A model generated the notes under the pieces. It was not told the DNA's origin, did not search any database, and saw only the letters and a list, made by a program, of their open reading frames with translations. A DNA stretch of 64,000 bases from Alcaligenaceae bacterium. Its GTDB lineage: Bacteria; Pseudomonadota; Gammaproteobacteria; Burkholderiales; Burkholderiaceae_B. How positions within the stretch are numbered: the stretch's first letter is position 1; each line of letters starts with the position of its first letter. The stretch is taken from positions 1-64,000 of the forward strand of contig JABMMM010000091.1 of assembly GCA_013205565.1 (NCBI GenBank). Direction: 5' to 3'. A program made the position numbers and the translations under genes. Shown one piece after another: positions 16,066 through 24,671 of this stretch.

Positions 16066-18192
16066 TCATGCCGCACGCCCTTGACGGGCACCGAGGGTGA
16101 TTCTTAGATTGCCGTGCGTGTCTAACGTAAAGGCATCGCCCGGACCAATCACCACAGTCGAGCCGGGTTGTTCAACCAACGCGGGCCCCTCGTAACGCTG
16201 CGCGATGCGCAACTGTTCAAGCGACAGCACCGGTGTTTGAATATAACCCTCTATATCCGGAAAAAAGACTTGGCGCGAACGCTTGGCCTGTGCAAGCTGG
16301 TCGGCGGGCGCCCGTGACGAACGCACTTCAGTACTGAGAGCAGCGTTCGCCGAGGCCTCGACGCGCCAATTCACAGCTTCGACCCGTTGGCCGATCAATT
16401 TTCCGCCAAAGCGGGCTGTATAGGCCTGCGCAAACGACGCCTCGATGGTGTTCTGTTCGGTCTGCACCAATTGCGCAGACAATTCAGTTTCGACTTCAAA
16501 CCCCTGACCAACATAACGCATATCGGCGCTACGACGAAACGTGATCCGGTCTCGTGTGACACCCGCAGACGCTAGTTCTTTGCTCAAGGCATCTTCCATC
16601 CCCTGCAGTAGGGCCTCAATCACTGGCCAGTCCATCTCGCTTAAGCGCGCATAGCGCGTGCGAACCATGTCCATTTTCATTGTAGCAACCAGCAAGCCAA
16701 AGGCCGAAAACACACCGGCATTGGCTGGCACCAATAGATCAGAACCGCCACAGCGACGCGCAACTTCGCGTGCATGAATCGGGCCTGCGCCGCCGAAGGC
16801 GAGCAAGGTATAACGTCGAATGTCGCGGCCATTTTCGACCGCATGAATTTTTGCGGCCACTGCCATATGCTCGCAAACAATCCGATGAATCCCGTTGGCC
16901 GCTTCGACAATACTCAACCCTAAGGGGCGCGCAACATGTTCTTCGATCGCTTGCTCGGCTAGGTCCAGACGCAAACTCACCGCACCGCTTAACGTACCCT
17001 GCGGATCAAGATAACCCAGCACTAAGGCCGCATCGGTCACCGTAGGGCGTGTGCCGCCCAAGCCATAACACGCGGGCCCAGGGCTTGACCCTGCACTCTG
17101 GGGGCCAACTTTTAGCAAACCTGTGGTGTCAACGTGCGCAATGCTGCCACCGCCCGCACCAATCTCGATCAGATCAATAGTCGGTAAACGCACCGGCAGC
17201 CCACTGCCTTTTTTAAACCGTTGCTGACGCGCTGCTTCAAACTCTGTCGTAATCGACGGACGCCCGTTCGAAATTAAACACGCCTTGGCTGTCGTGCCGC
17301 CCATATCAAACGCCATTACGTTCGGTGTATTTGATACACGGGCAGAGTGTGCCGCACCCAAGGCGCCCGCCGCGGGCCCCGATTCGAGCATGCGAATCGG
17401 CATACGCTCACCGAGTTCACGAGATATGACACCACCGTTTGACTGCATGATGTGCAACGTCGCGTTCAGCCCAATTGCCCGTAAGCCGTCTTCAATCGCA
17501 CCTAAGTAACTGCCAACCATCGGCATGACACACGCGTTGAGCACCGTCACGACCGTACGCTCGTATTCACGGATTTCGCCCAACACTTCAGACGACAATG
17601 AAATCGATAGCTCGGGTGCAATCCGCTGCGCGATCGCTTTCACACGCTGTTCGTGAGCGGAGTTGGTAAAGCTATGTAAAAAGCACACGGCAATGGCACG
17701 CACCCCAGCATCGCGTAAGTGACACACGACACGCTCGACCTCTTGGTCTTGCATGGCAATCACGACCTCACCTGCAGCATCGACACGTTCGCGGACTTCG
17801 GCTCGCAACGCGCGCGGCACAATCGCATCAGGCCCTGGCGCAGTCAAGTCATACAGATCGTAGCGCAACTCGCGTGCGATCTCGATCACATCGCGAAACC
17901 CTTCGGTTGTGATCAAGCCGGTGACAGCGCCTTTGCGCTCAATCACAAGATTTGTCACCGCAGTGGTTGCCCCGACCACCACGTCGGTCACTTGAGCAAG
18001 CGTCAGACCGTGCTCTTTAAGCAAGGCCAGTAAGCCCAATCGAATGGGCATCACGACATCGGGCGCACCCGTCAGGACCTTTGAGGTGAAGATACTGCCA
18101 TCGTGACCGAGCAATACCAAATCGGTAAAGGTGCCACCGATATCAAACGCAAAACGATACGGCTGGCTAGAAGCTAACGCCTGAGCACTCAT
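16066..18192 (-). CDS. hyuA: Hydantoinase A/oxoprolinase family protein (HyuA)
   Basis: This 708-residue ATP-binding partner of HyuB begins with FDIGGTFTDLVLL, the sugar-kinase/Hsp70-type phosphate-binding loop. GATTAVTNLVIERKGA, ESGPAAGA, AFDMGGTTAK and FGGAGPIHA follow, all diagnostic for the family. It activates the amide carbonyl of a five-membered or larger lactam or imide by phosphorylation so that it can be hydrolysed. Length is typical. The ATG at 18192 is two bases downstream of the PreA-like gene's stop codon, so translation is likely coupled. Substrates known for the family include N-methylhydantoin and 5-oxoproline; which applies here cannot be read. Confidence 0.93.
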   Translation of the reverse strand: MSAQALASSQPYRFAFDIGGTFTDLVLLGHDGSIFTSKVLTGAPDVVMPIRLGLLALLKEHGLTLAQVTDVVVGATTAVTNLVIERKGAVTGLITTEGFRDVIEIARELRYDLYDLTAPGPDAIVPRALRAEVRERVDAAGEVVIAMQDQEVERVVCHLRDAGVRAIAVCFLHSFTNSAHEQRVKAIAQRIAPELSISLSSEVLGEIREYERTVVTVLNACVMPMVGSYLGAIEDGLRAIGLNATLHIMQSNGGVISRELGERMPIRMLESGPAAGALGAAHSARVSNTPNVMAFDMGGTTAKACLISNGRPSITTEFEAARQQRFKKGSGLPVRLPTIDLIEIGAGGGSIAHVDTTGLLKVGPQSAGSSPGPACYGLGGTRPTVTDAALVLGYLDPQGTLSGAVSLRLDLAEQAIEEHVARPLGLSIVEAANGIHRIVCEHMAVAAKIHAVENGRDIRRYTLLAFGGAGPIHAREVARRCGGSDLLVPANAGVFSAFGLLVATMKMDMVRTRYARLSEMDWPVIEALLQGMEDALSKELASAGVTRDRITFRRSADMRYVGQGFEVETELSAQLVQTEQNTIEASFAQAYTARFGGKLIGQRVEAVNWRVEASANAALSTEVRSSRAPADQLAQAKRSRQVFFPDIEGYIQTPVLSLEQLRIAQRYEGPALVEQPGSTVVIGPGDAFTLDTHGNLRITLGARQGRAA

Positions 18193-18194
18193 AC

Positions 18195-19511
18195 TTAGCC
18201 CTTAACTTTTGAGAGCTTAATGCCACGTTCAAAGCCATTTTCGAATTTCTTAGACTCAAACACGTTGTCTTTAATCGAGAAAAACTCTTGTAACACCCGC
18301 TGCTCGTCGGTGGTCGTGTGCATCGAGGTGGCATCAAACGGGCAAGTTTGCGTGCACATTTCACAACCGATACAGTTAGCATGAATCGACTCGACCGAAC
18401 CGTCACCTTGCGCCAAGGCATCATAAAAACAGGTTTGAATACAAATCGTACAGGTTGGATTTTTACAGGCCTCAGAGGCAATTTCACTGTGCATGCGGGG
18501 CTTACGAAACTGCTCGCCATAATCCTTCACTGCTGCGCGCGAGGCAATCCCTGTCATCGAGGCGATATCTGGATAGCCATGGGTATCCATAAAGTTATCA
18601 AGCCCTGTAATCATGCTGGGCAAGTACTTGATCCCTTTGAGCATCAGCACCGACCCCACCTGCACCAGCGGCGCACCGGTCATGATGAACTCTACGATAT
18701 CTTTATGATCGTAGATGCCGTTCGATCCGGTAATTGGCATGCCCAATTCTGTATAGATACGGTTGACCCAACGCAGCGATAAAGCTTTGGCCCAAACCCC
18801 ACCGATCCCGGCAGGCCCACCCAAGCGAGGCAATCCGGTTTCGATATCAACAGAAAATCCTGTGTAGCGATTGGTGGCGGTCACACCGGCCGCACCTGCT
18901 TCTTTAACCGCCCGCGCCACGTCGAGCACACGCGATTGATCTGGAGTGAGTTTAATAATCACCGGGATCTTGACGGCCTCGCAGACGCGCGCGGTGACCT
19001 CGCGCGCAATCTCAGGTTCTTGCCCAATCATCGAGCCGCCATGCACACCGGGCATCATGGCCGGATGCGGACAACCAAAGTTCAACTCGACCATAGGCAA
19101 GCCGCAATCCTCGATCGTGCGGCAAATATCGATCCAACTTTGTATGGTTTTTCCGCCGGCGCTACCAATCAAATGTGAGCCTTGATCTTGCGCGTACTTG
19201 TTAAGGTCTTTTAAATGCGGAATCCATTCACGCAAGGGCGTACTTGAGTAACCCGAACGGCTGTAGAACACAAAATTCTTGTTGACCTTACCTTTAATCA
19301 GTTCATTTTTTTCATTCAGAATCGCGTACTTTGAATTTTGCGTCAAACGCGCCATATCTTCGATATCAGTGAGGGTCTTGATAATCATCCCACCTGCACC
19401 GGCATCAACACACTCGCGAATCACTTCAGGGCTATTGGTGGTTTCAAGCGACGCTATCACCACGGGATTCTTAAATTTGACGCCACAAAAATCTAAAGAG
19501 AGATCAGCCAC
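18195..19511 (-). CDS. PreA-like dihydropyrimidine dehydrogenase-type flavin/iron-sulfur reductase
   Basis: This 438-residue protein has an FMN TIM barrel of the dihydroorotate/dihydropyrimidine dehydrogenase type (residues about 1-320: FCGVKFKNPVVIAS, LNFGCPHP, IKLTPD, TATNRYTG, TGSNGIYD). A C-terminal two-cluster ferredoxin domain follows, with CKNPTCTICIQTC and CIGCEMCTQTCP. PreA reduces a pyrimidine ring C=C with electrons from its partner PreT; no PreT-like gene is present here. At the loop carrying the catalytic Cys in mammalian enzyme (ACGQDPE), this protein has MIGQEPE. The start is GTG at 19511 with AGGGG upstream; I saw no better start. It is the first structural gene after the marR gene and two bases from hyuA. 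Confidence 0.9.
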   Translation of the reverse strand: MADLSLDFCGVKFKNPVVIASLETTNSPEVIRECVDAGAGGMIIKTLTDIEDMARLTQNSKYAILNEKNELIKGKVNKNFVFYSRSGYSSTPLREWIPHLKDLNKYAQDQGSHLIGSAGGKTIQSWIDICRTIEDCGLPMVELNFGCPHPAMMPGVHGGSMIGQEPEIAREVTARVCEAVKIPVIIKLTPDQSRVLDVARAVKEAGAAGVTATNRYTGFSVDIETGLPRLGGPAGIGGVWAKALSLRWVNRIYTELGMPITGSNGIYDHKDIVEFIMTGAPLVQVGSVLMLKGIKYLPSMITGLDNFMDTHGYPDIASMTGIASRAAVKDYGEQFRKPRMHSEIASEACKNPTCTICIQTCFYDALAQGDGSVESIHANCIGCEMCTQTCPFDATSMHTTTDEQRVLQEFFSIKDNVFESKKFENGFERGIKLSKVKG

Positions 19512-19562
19512 GCGTTGCCCCTAAATTAAGCGAAATTAAATCAATGAAAAAGTTCAGAGACC

Positions 19563-20177
19563 TCAGAGCTCACCCACTCGACGCCCGCGCGCCTTTAAAG
19601 TCTCGCCACCTGGTCGCAGCGAGGTGCGACCACTGTCGTTATTGCCCTCGACCAGCCGCCCGAGAAGCGCCATGAACACCTGGCGATCAGCAGGATTGAG
19701 TGGGCTCAGCAATTGCTGTTGTGATAACTGCATATCTTTTTGATAACGCTGTACGAATTTTTTTCCTTCTGGCGTGGCCAAGCATAATTTGCGTCGACGA
19801 TTCTGCGGATCGACTACCCGAGTGAGCAGACTGCGGTCTTCAAGACGCCTGAGAATTTCTGCAACGTTAGCGGGATCGAGTCCAAGCTCAGCGCCAAGGG
19901 TGGCTTGATCGATGCCTGGCCGGCGGATCAAAATGCTGAGCAAGCCAAACTGCACAGGGGTCACTTGCCCATCGGCCACGCGCGCCGAAAACATGGCCAC
20001 ATGAATTTGATGCAATCTGCGCACTAAATAGCCTGGTCGATCCCAAATCGTGTGGTTAGCCGGGGAGTCGTTGGCGGTGACGTTGGACACCGTTGGCACG
20101 ACCACCAAGGCGGGCTGCGCGCGCGCGGCAGGTTTTGGACCTAACTGGGGTGACACGACAGGCACATTTTTACGCAC
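19563..20177 (-). CDS. MarR family transcriptional regulator
   Basis: This 204-residue protein has a MarR winged helix at about residues 45-165: FGLLSILIRRPGIDQATLGAELG, then the recognition helix region ANVAEILRRLEDRSLLTR and the wing VDPQNRRRKLCLAT. The first 40 residues and the last 30 are extra, polar and of low complexity. MarR proteins are dimeric repressors released by small, often aromatic, ligands. It lies 51 bp upstream of the PreA-like gene in the same orientation, so it probably controls the cluster. A promoter and direct-repeat operator lie directly upstream (20196-20259). The GTG start at 20177 has a GAGG sequence. Confidence 0.9.
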   Translation of the reverse strand: MRKNVPVVSPQLGPKPAARAQPALVVVPTVSNVTANDSPANHTIWDRPGYLVRRLHQIHVAMFSARVADGQVTPVQFGLLSILIRRPGIDQATLGAELGLDPANVAEILRRLEDRSLLTRVVDPQNRRRKLCLATPEGKKFVQRYQKDMQLSQQQLLSPLNPADRQVFMALLGRLVEGNNDSGRTSLRPGGETLKARGRRVGEL

Positions 20178-20195
20178 GACTCGCCTCGTTCAACG

Positions 20196-20223
20196 GTTCG
20201 TATACTGATTGTTCGTATACTGA
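20196..20223. promoter_or_regulatory. Direct-repeat operator upstream of the marR gene
   Basis: Two perfect 13-base copies of GTTCGTATACTGA lie at 20196-20208 and 20211-20223, a 15-base period. Each contains the palindrome GTATAC. They cover the predicted transcription start, ideal for repression by the adjacent MarR protein. Confidence 0.6.
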
Positions 20224-20229
20224 CAGTTG

Positions 20230-20259
20230 ATTATGTAGCGACCCGTCCTTTCTTGTCAA
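20230..20259 (-). promoter_or_regulatory. Sigma70-type promoter of the marR-led cluster
   Basis: On the minus strand, TTGACA (20259-20254) is a perfect -35 element and CATAAT (20235-20230) is a near-perfect -10, with 18 bases between them. Transcription would start near 20223, at the edge of the repeated operator and about 45 bases before the marR start codon. Confidence 0.65.
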
Positions 20260-20361
20260 GCAAAAAACAAGGGGCGGTTAAAGTCGGCCTTCGGCGCAAA
20301 CTCGGCATCTTAGAATGGCAGGCACAAGTGTTTACCAGCAAATACCCAGCGCGAGACGAGG

Positions 20362-22617
20362 TCAGTGCCTATGCAGTCGTGCAAAACTCTCAAAGTCATG
20401 CGCCGGAATTGGGCGGCTGTACAAATACCCTTGAAACGCGAGGCAACCGATATCTTGTAAAAACTCTTGTTGCTTTAAGGTCTCAACGCCCTCTGCAATC
20501 ACCTCAAGCCCCAAAGAGTGTCCGAGCGTCACGATGGTACGCGCGATGGCAGCGCCGTGCGCATCGGTCAGCATATCGCGCACAAACGACTGATCAATTT
20601 TGAGCTGATCAAGCGACAAGCGCTTCAGATAATTGAGCGACGAATAGCCTGTACCAAAGTCATCAAGCGACACCGCGATACCAATGTCTTTAAGCGAAGC
20701 AATCTTGCGATTGACATCACCCAAATCATTGACAAGCATGCTTTCAGTCAGTTCGAGCTTCAGCCGCTCGGGGGGCGCCCCACTGGCTTTTAGCGCACTC
20801 AACACCGTTTCAGTAAAGTCTGGTTGCTGAAACTGCATGGGGCTGATGTTGACAGCTAGCTTAAGCTCACGCATGTGGTCTACCTGAGCCCAGCGGGATA
20901 ATTCAATACAAGATTGCTCAAGCACCCAACCCCCAAGCTGCTTGATAAAGCCGATTTTTTCTGCAAGTGGCACAAACTGGCCAGGCGAAATGTTGCCATA
21001 GATGGGATTGTTCCAACGCAACAAGGCTTCGGCCCCGCTAACTTTAAGATCTGAATCAATTTGAGGCTGAAAGTGCAAGTTCAGTTGTTTGCCTTGAATC
21101 GCTTGACGCAACTCATTTGCCATCAGCAAGCGCTCGTCGAGGCTTGCTTGCATCTGCGCATCAAAGAAACGATAAGTGTCCTTACCATTGGCCTTGGCCT
21201 GATACATCGCCAAATCTGCGTTTTGCAATAACACCTCTGCACTCGCTTGGCGGTCGCCAATTAAAATCACCCCTGCGCTGGCAGAAGAGTCGTGCGCTGT
21301 TCCTTGCAACTCGATCGGGGTAGACAGTAAACTTAGCACACGCTGCACTGCCGCGAGCGCTCTGGCACCAGACAAAGCATGATCGGCTCCCAGATTTCTG
21401 AGTAACACCACAAACTCATCCCCACCGATCCGAGCGACCGTTTCATCGGCGCGCACACAGCTCAACAAACGCTGGCTGACCTCAATTAAAAATTGATCGC
21501 CTTGCTGATGACCAAAGGCGTCATTCACATTTTTGAAGTTGTCCAGATCCAAATAAATCAAAGCGCCATAGTTGCGCTCATCTAAACAAGACTGCAGCGC
21601 TTCGCTTAAGCGTTCAGTCAGCAAACGACGATTCGCCAAACCAGTCAGAGCATCGGTAAACGCCAGCTGCTCAATTTTTTGTGCAGCTTGTTTTTGCATC
21701 GAGATATCACGCTGTACACCCACAAAATTTGTGCAAACGGCTTGCTCGTTAAAGAGCGGTACGACGTCTAAGGCTATCCAACTAGGCTGCTTGGGATTGG
21801 CATACGTCAGCAGCTCAACACTCAGGGGCCTTTTCTCATCAAAGGCAGCCGTGACCAGCGCAAGCTCTGGAAGAGCGAGCTGACCCGGCTTGAGCAACGG
21901 TGGTCGTTGACCAAGAAGTTGCTCGCGCGCGACGCCTGACATCTTTGTCAAGGCGTCGTTGGCGAAAATCACCTTGGGTCCATCGTGCAGATCAACATCG
22001 GTGACCCACACCCCATCATTCACAAAGGTGACCGTCGCTTCAAGTAAACGCAATTGCTCAATGCGCTCACGTAATTCGCGATCGATCTCGCGCAAAGCCC
22101 GCTCAGACAGCGCTTTACTCGTGAGCGAATCCGCAATTTGCTGAACCTCGATATTGTCGAAAGGCTTTTTAAGAATCAAAAACCGATCGCTATTTTCAAG
22201 TTGTTCGCGGATTTCACCCCAAGAAAAATCTGAAAATGCAGTACACAAAACGATGTGCAACTGCGGATCGAGTTGCCACATACGCTGCGTGGTTTCAATG
22301 CCATTCCAACCGTTGGGCATTCGCATGTCGACGAACACCAACGAATAAGCGTCGTTTTGCTCTTGCGCCTGCCGCACACGCTCAAGCCCTTCTTGCCCGC
22401 GCGTCGCGACATCGATGCGATACTCAATATCGTGAAATTTGACAGGCGCTTCACGGCCAAATAGGCCAGCCGCCATATCTTTCACTTGAACACTCTTGAC
22501 AGAACGAACAGACAACACTTTCAAAAAGTCTTCACCAATCGCAATATTGTCGTCCACGACTAAAATCCGTCTGGGCAAATTTTCTTGCGATCTAGGTAGA
22601 TTTTCTTGCAATATCAT
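20362..22617 (-). CDS. Response regulator with REC, PAS, GGDEF and EAL domains
   Basis: This 751-residue cytoplasmic protein has a receiver domain (RRILVVDDN; phospho-acceptor D97 in VFVDMRMP) carrying an insertion between residues about 40 and 65, and a PAS domain (about 190-310). An intact diguanylate cyclase signature, RIGGDEF, and an EAL phosphodiesterase with EALLRW, ELTESM, DDFGTGYSS and KIDQSF follow. Both c-di-GMP synthesis and breakdown are chemically possible, so phosphorylation probably sets the balance. Its ATG overlaps the stop of the histidine kinase gene by 4 bases, making them a cognate pair. Their position at the end of the cellulose block suggests that they tune BcsA. Confidence 0.94.
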   Translation of the reverse strand: MILQENLPRSQENLPRRILVVDDNIAIGEDFLKVLSVRSVKSVQVKDMAAGLFGREAPVKFHDIEYRIDVATRGQEGLERVRQAQEQNDAYSLVFVDMRMPNGWNGIETTQRMWQLDPQLHIVLCTAFSDFSWGEIREQLENSDRFLILKKPFDNIEVQQIADSLTSKALSERALREIDRELRERIEQLRLLEATVTFVNDGVWVTDVDLHDGPKVIFANDALTKMSGVAREQLLGQRPPLLKPGQLALPELALVTAAFDEKRPLSVELLTYANPKQPSWIALDVVPLFNEQAVCTNFVGVQRDISMQKQAAQKIEQLAFTDALTGLANRRLLTERLSEALQSCLDERNYGALIYLDLDNFKNVNDAFGHQQGDQFLIEVSQRLLSCVRADETVARIGGDEFVVLLRNLGADHALSGARALAAVQRVLSLLSTPIELQGTAHDSSASAGVILIGDRQASAEVLLQNADLAMYQAKANGKDTYRFFDAQMQASLDERLLMANELRQAIQGKQLNLHFQPQIDSDLKVSGAEALLRWNNPIYGNISPGQFVPLAEKIGFIKQLGGWVLEQSCIELSRWAQVDHMRELKLAVNISPMQFQQPDFTETVLSALKASGAPPERLKLELTESMLVNDLGDVNRKIASLKDIGIAVSLDDFGTGYSSLNYLKRLSLDQLKIDQSFVRDMLTDAHGAAIARTIVTLGHSLGLEVIAEGVETLKQQEFLQDIGCLAFQGYLYSRPIPAHDFESFARLHRH

Positions 22618-24668
22618 GACACATCAACCTGTTCTGGCTGGACTGCAGTTCGATCAATCGGAAGGGTCAAACTAAAGGTCGAACCCAAATATATACCATC
22701 GCTATGCGCAGTGAGCGTACCGCCCATCTCTTGAGCAGCGACGGCACTTGCGTGCAGACCAAGACCGTGACCGTTCTCTTTGGTCGTGAACCCATAAGAG
22801 AACAGTCCGGTCAGTGTCGCCTCGGCCATACCAATACCGTTATCCGTGAAATCAATGCGTAAGGTGTGGTCATGACTTTGACTGACTTCAATCTGCAACC
22901 TGCGTACATTTCTTTCAACCGAAGCCATAATCGCCTGCTGCCCATTCATCACAATGTTCAAGATAATTTGGGTCAATTTAATACGATCACCCATCCACAA
23001 TACTGCATCGCCAACCTGACACGTCACCTCAATTTCAGATTCTTTTAATTGCACCGCCAAAAGTGAAATCGCGTCATGCAACACGTCCTTCAAATTCATT
23101 TGTACTTTAAGGCCGCCTTGACCACTGAGCGACTGCTGACGCGCAACGATCTCTTTAATGTGTTGCAGACTTAGCATCAGTTGCTCTAGTTCTTTAATTG
23201 CGTTGGCGTATTCGGCCTCCCACACTTCAGCCAACAGCGTCAGATACTCGGGAAGCTGACAGCCCTGAGGATCTTGAAGCAAATATTGCGCCAAGTCGTC
23301 TCGGTGTGCTGTCATTAAACTGATCGCCAACGGAAAGTCTTTCAGCGAAGTTGTTTTATGCTGTTCGTACAAAATAAATGCTGACACATTTGCACTATTT
23401 AATACGTTACCAACGTTGTGCAACACGCTGTTCGCAACTTCAGCCATCCCGGCACGATGTGAGATCGCGTAGGTCAAGGCATTGGCGCTCACCAACTCTC
23501 GCTCGACGCGTCGTCTTTCGGCGACCTCTAAGCGTAGCGCCCTCGTACGTTCTCGCACTCGTGACTCAAGCTCTTCGTGGGCTTTGCGCAACGCTTCTTG
23601 TGCGAACTGACGATCCCTTAACTCAAGCTGTAACTGCGTATCAGAACGTAACAACCACCAGGCGCCCAAGCCAAGTAGCAGGAGCGCTAAACACGAGCGC
23701 CACAGAATCTTACGCACAACGTCATCCCACTCTTTTAAAAACAGATCACGCGCGATGATACTTGTGACAGTCAAAGGAAACTGATCGACGCGACGCACGG
23801 CAACCAGACGCGACTCGGTGCTCTTTGATTCTGTCAACCACTCAGAATCCGTCACCAAAACACCCTGCGCCAGTTTTTGTGCGCCGATGAGGTTTAGGGT
23901 CGCGCTTTTCAAATTTTGCACACCGACCAGCGCATCGACAGCGGGCCAGCGCGCCATCAGCGTGTCATCGCTGCGGTACAAACTCACCGCAGCGCCTTGA
24001 CCCAGGTCTTGGACAACCTTTTCGTAGAGCTCAGAAAACGTCTGTAATGACACTTCGACGCGCAGCCAGGCTAAGATTGAGCCGTCACGGTTCTTCACTT
24101 CGCGCAATAAATCGAATAACCATTTTCTTGTCTTGTCATCAAACCTCGGAGGGCCGAGAAAGATGTCGCTTGAAAACCGCGGGGAGATCTGAACGAATTG
24201 GCTTTTGCGCTGCTCAACTTCGAAGGGCGAGACATCAGCGTCTGACGAACTGATGACGCGACCGTTCGGCAACACCACGCTAATCGCTTCGATCAACCGA
24301 TTGACCCGCACCTTATCCTGCAAGACCTGGCGCACAATCAAGTCACCCTGTGTCTCGGTTTTGCTTTGATCTGTGTTTACCGCTTGTTCGATGATCTTAT
24401 CGGAAAGCGCATCCAACACCACTTCGGCCGAAAACAGCGATTGGGTCGCTTGCTCGGCCAACACCAACGTTTGATGCGATAGTTGCTTTGACCAGAGCTG
24501 AACAGCAGTCGCGTATTGACTCGTCGCGTTAAACAATGCGCTTGAAATGATAAATCCAGCCGCGACTAACACCATGACCCAAATCAATAGCCGCCTTGAA
24601 TCTCTACGCAGTGTGAATTGGTAGAAAAGTGACTGCCCAGTCTTTGCAAACGCGCCAAGATAACTCAA
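22614..24668 (-). CDS. Membrane sensor histidine kinase with periplasmic sensor
   Basis: This 684-residue protein has a transmembrane helix at about residues 28-47 and a periplasmic region to about 335, likely Cache-like. A second transmembrane helix at about 338-357, a coiled-coil linker and a kinase core follow. The presumed phospho-acceptor is in [12 protein letters not shown], a less common H-box in which His is followed by Asn-Val-Gly. The catalytic domain has [10 protein letters not shown] (N box), DNGIGM and GHGLGLH. It should phosphorylate the downstream REC-PAS-GGDEF-EAL protein, whose gene overlaps by 4 bases. The start appears to be TTG at 24668, three bases after the upstream stop; no ATG exists before the first membrane helix, so this is uncertain. 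Confidence 0.88.
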   Translation of the reverse strand: MSYLGAFAKTGQSLFYQFTLRRDSRRLLIWVMVLVAAGFIISSALFNATSQYATAVQLWSKQLSHQTLVLAEQATQSLFSAEVVLDALSDKIIEQAVNTDQSKTETQGDLIVRQVLQDKVRVNRLIEAISVVLPNGRVISSSDADVSPFEVEQRKSQFVQISPRFSSDIFLGPPRFDDKTRKWLFDLLREVKNRDGSILAWLRVEVSLQTFSELYEKVVQDLGQGAAVSLYRSDDTLMARWPAVDALVGVQNLKSATLNLIGAQKLAQGVLVTDSEWLTESKSTESRLVAVRRVDQFPLTVTSIIARDLFLKEWDDVVRKILWRSCLALLLLGLGAWWLLRSDTQLQLELRDRQFAQEALRKAHEELESRVRERTRALRLEVAERRRVERELVSANALTYAISHRAGMAEVANSVLHNVGNVLNSANVSAFILYEQHKTTSLKDFPLAISLMTAHRDDLAQYLLQDPQGCQLPEYLTLLAEVWEAEYANAIKELEQLMLSLQHIKEIVARQQSLSGQGGLKVQMNLKDVLHDAISLLAVQLKESEIEVTCQVGDAVLWMGDRIKLTQIILNIVMNGQQAIMASVERNVRRLQIEVSQSHDHTLRIDFTDNGIGMAEATLTGLFSYGFTTKENGHGLGLHASAVAAQEMGGTLTAHSDGIYLGSTFSLTLPIDRTAVQPEQVDVS

Positions 24669-24671
24669 GCT

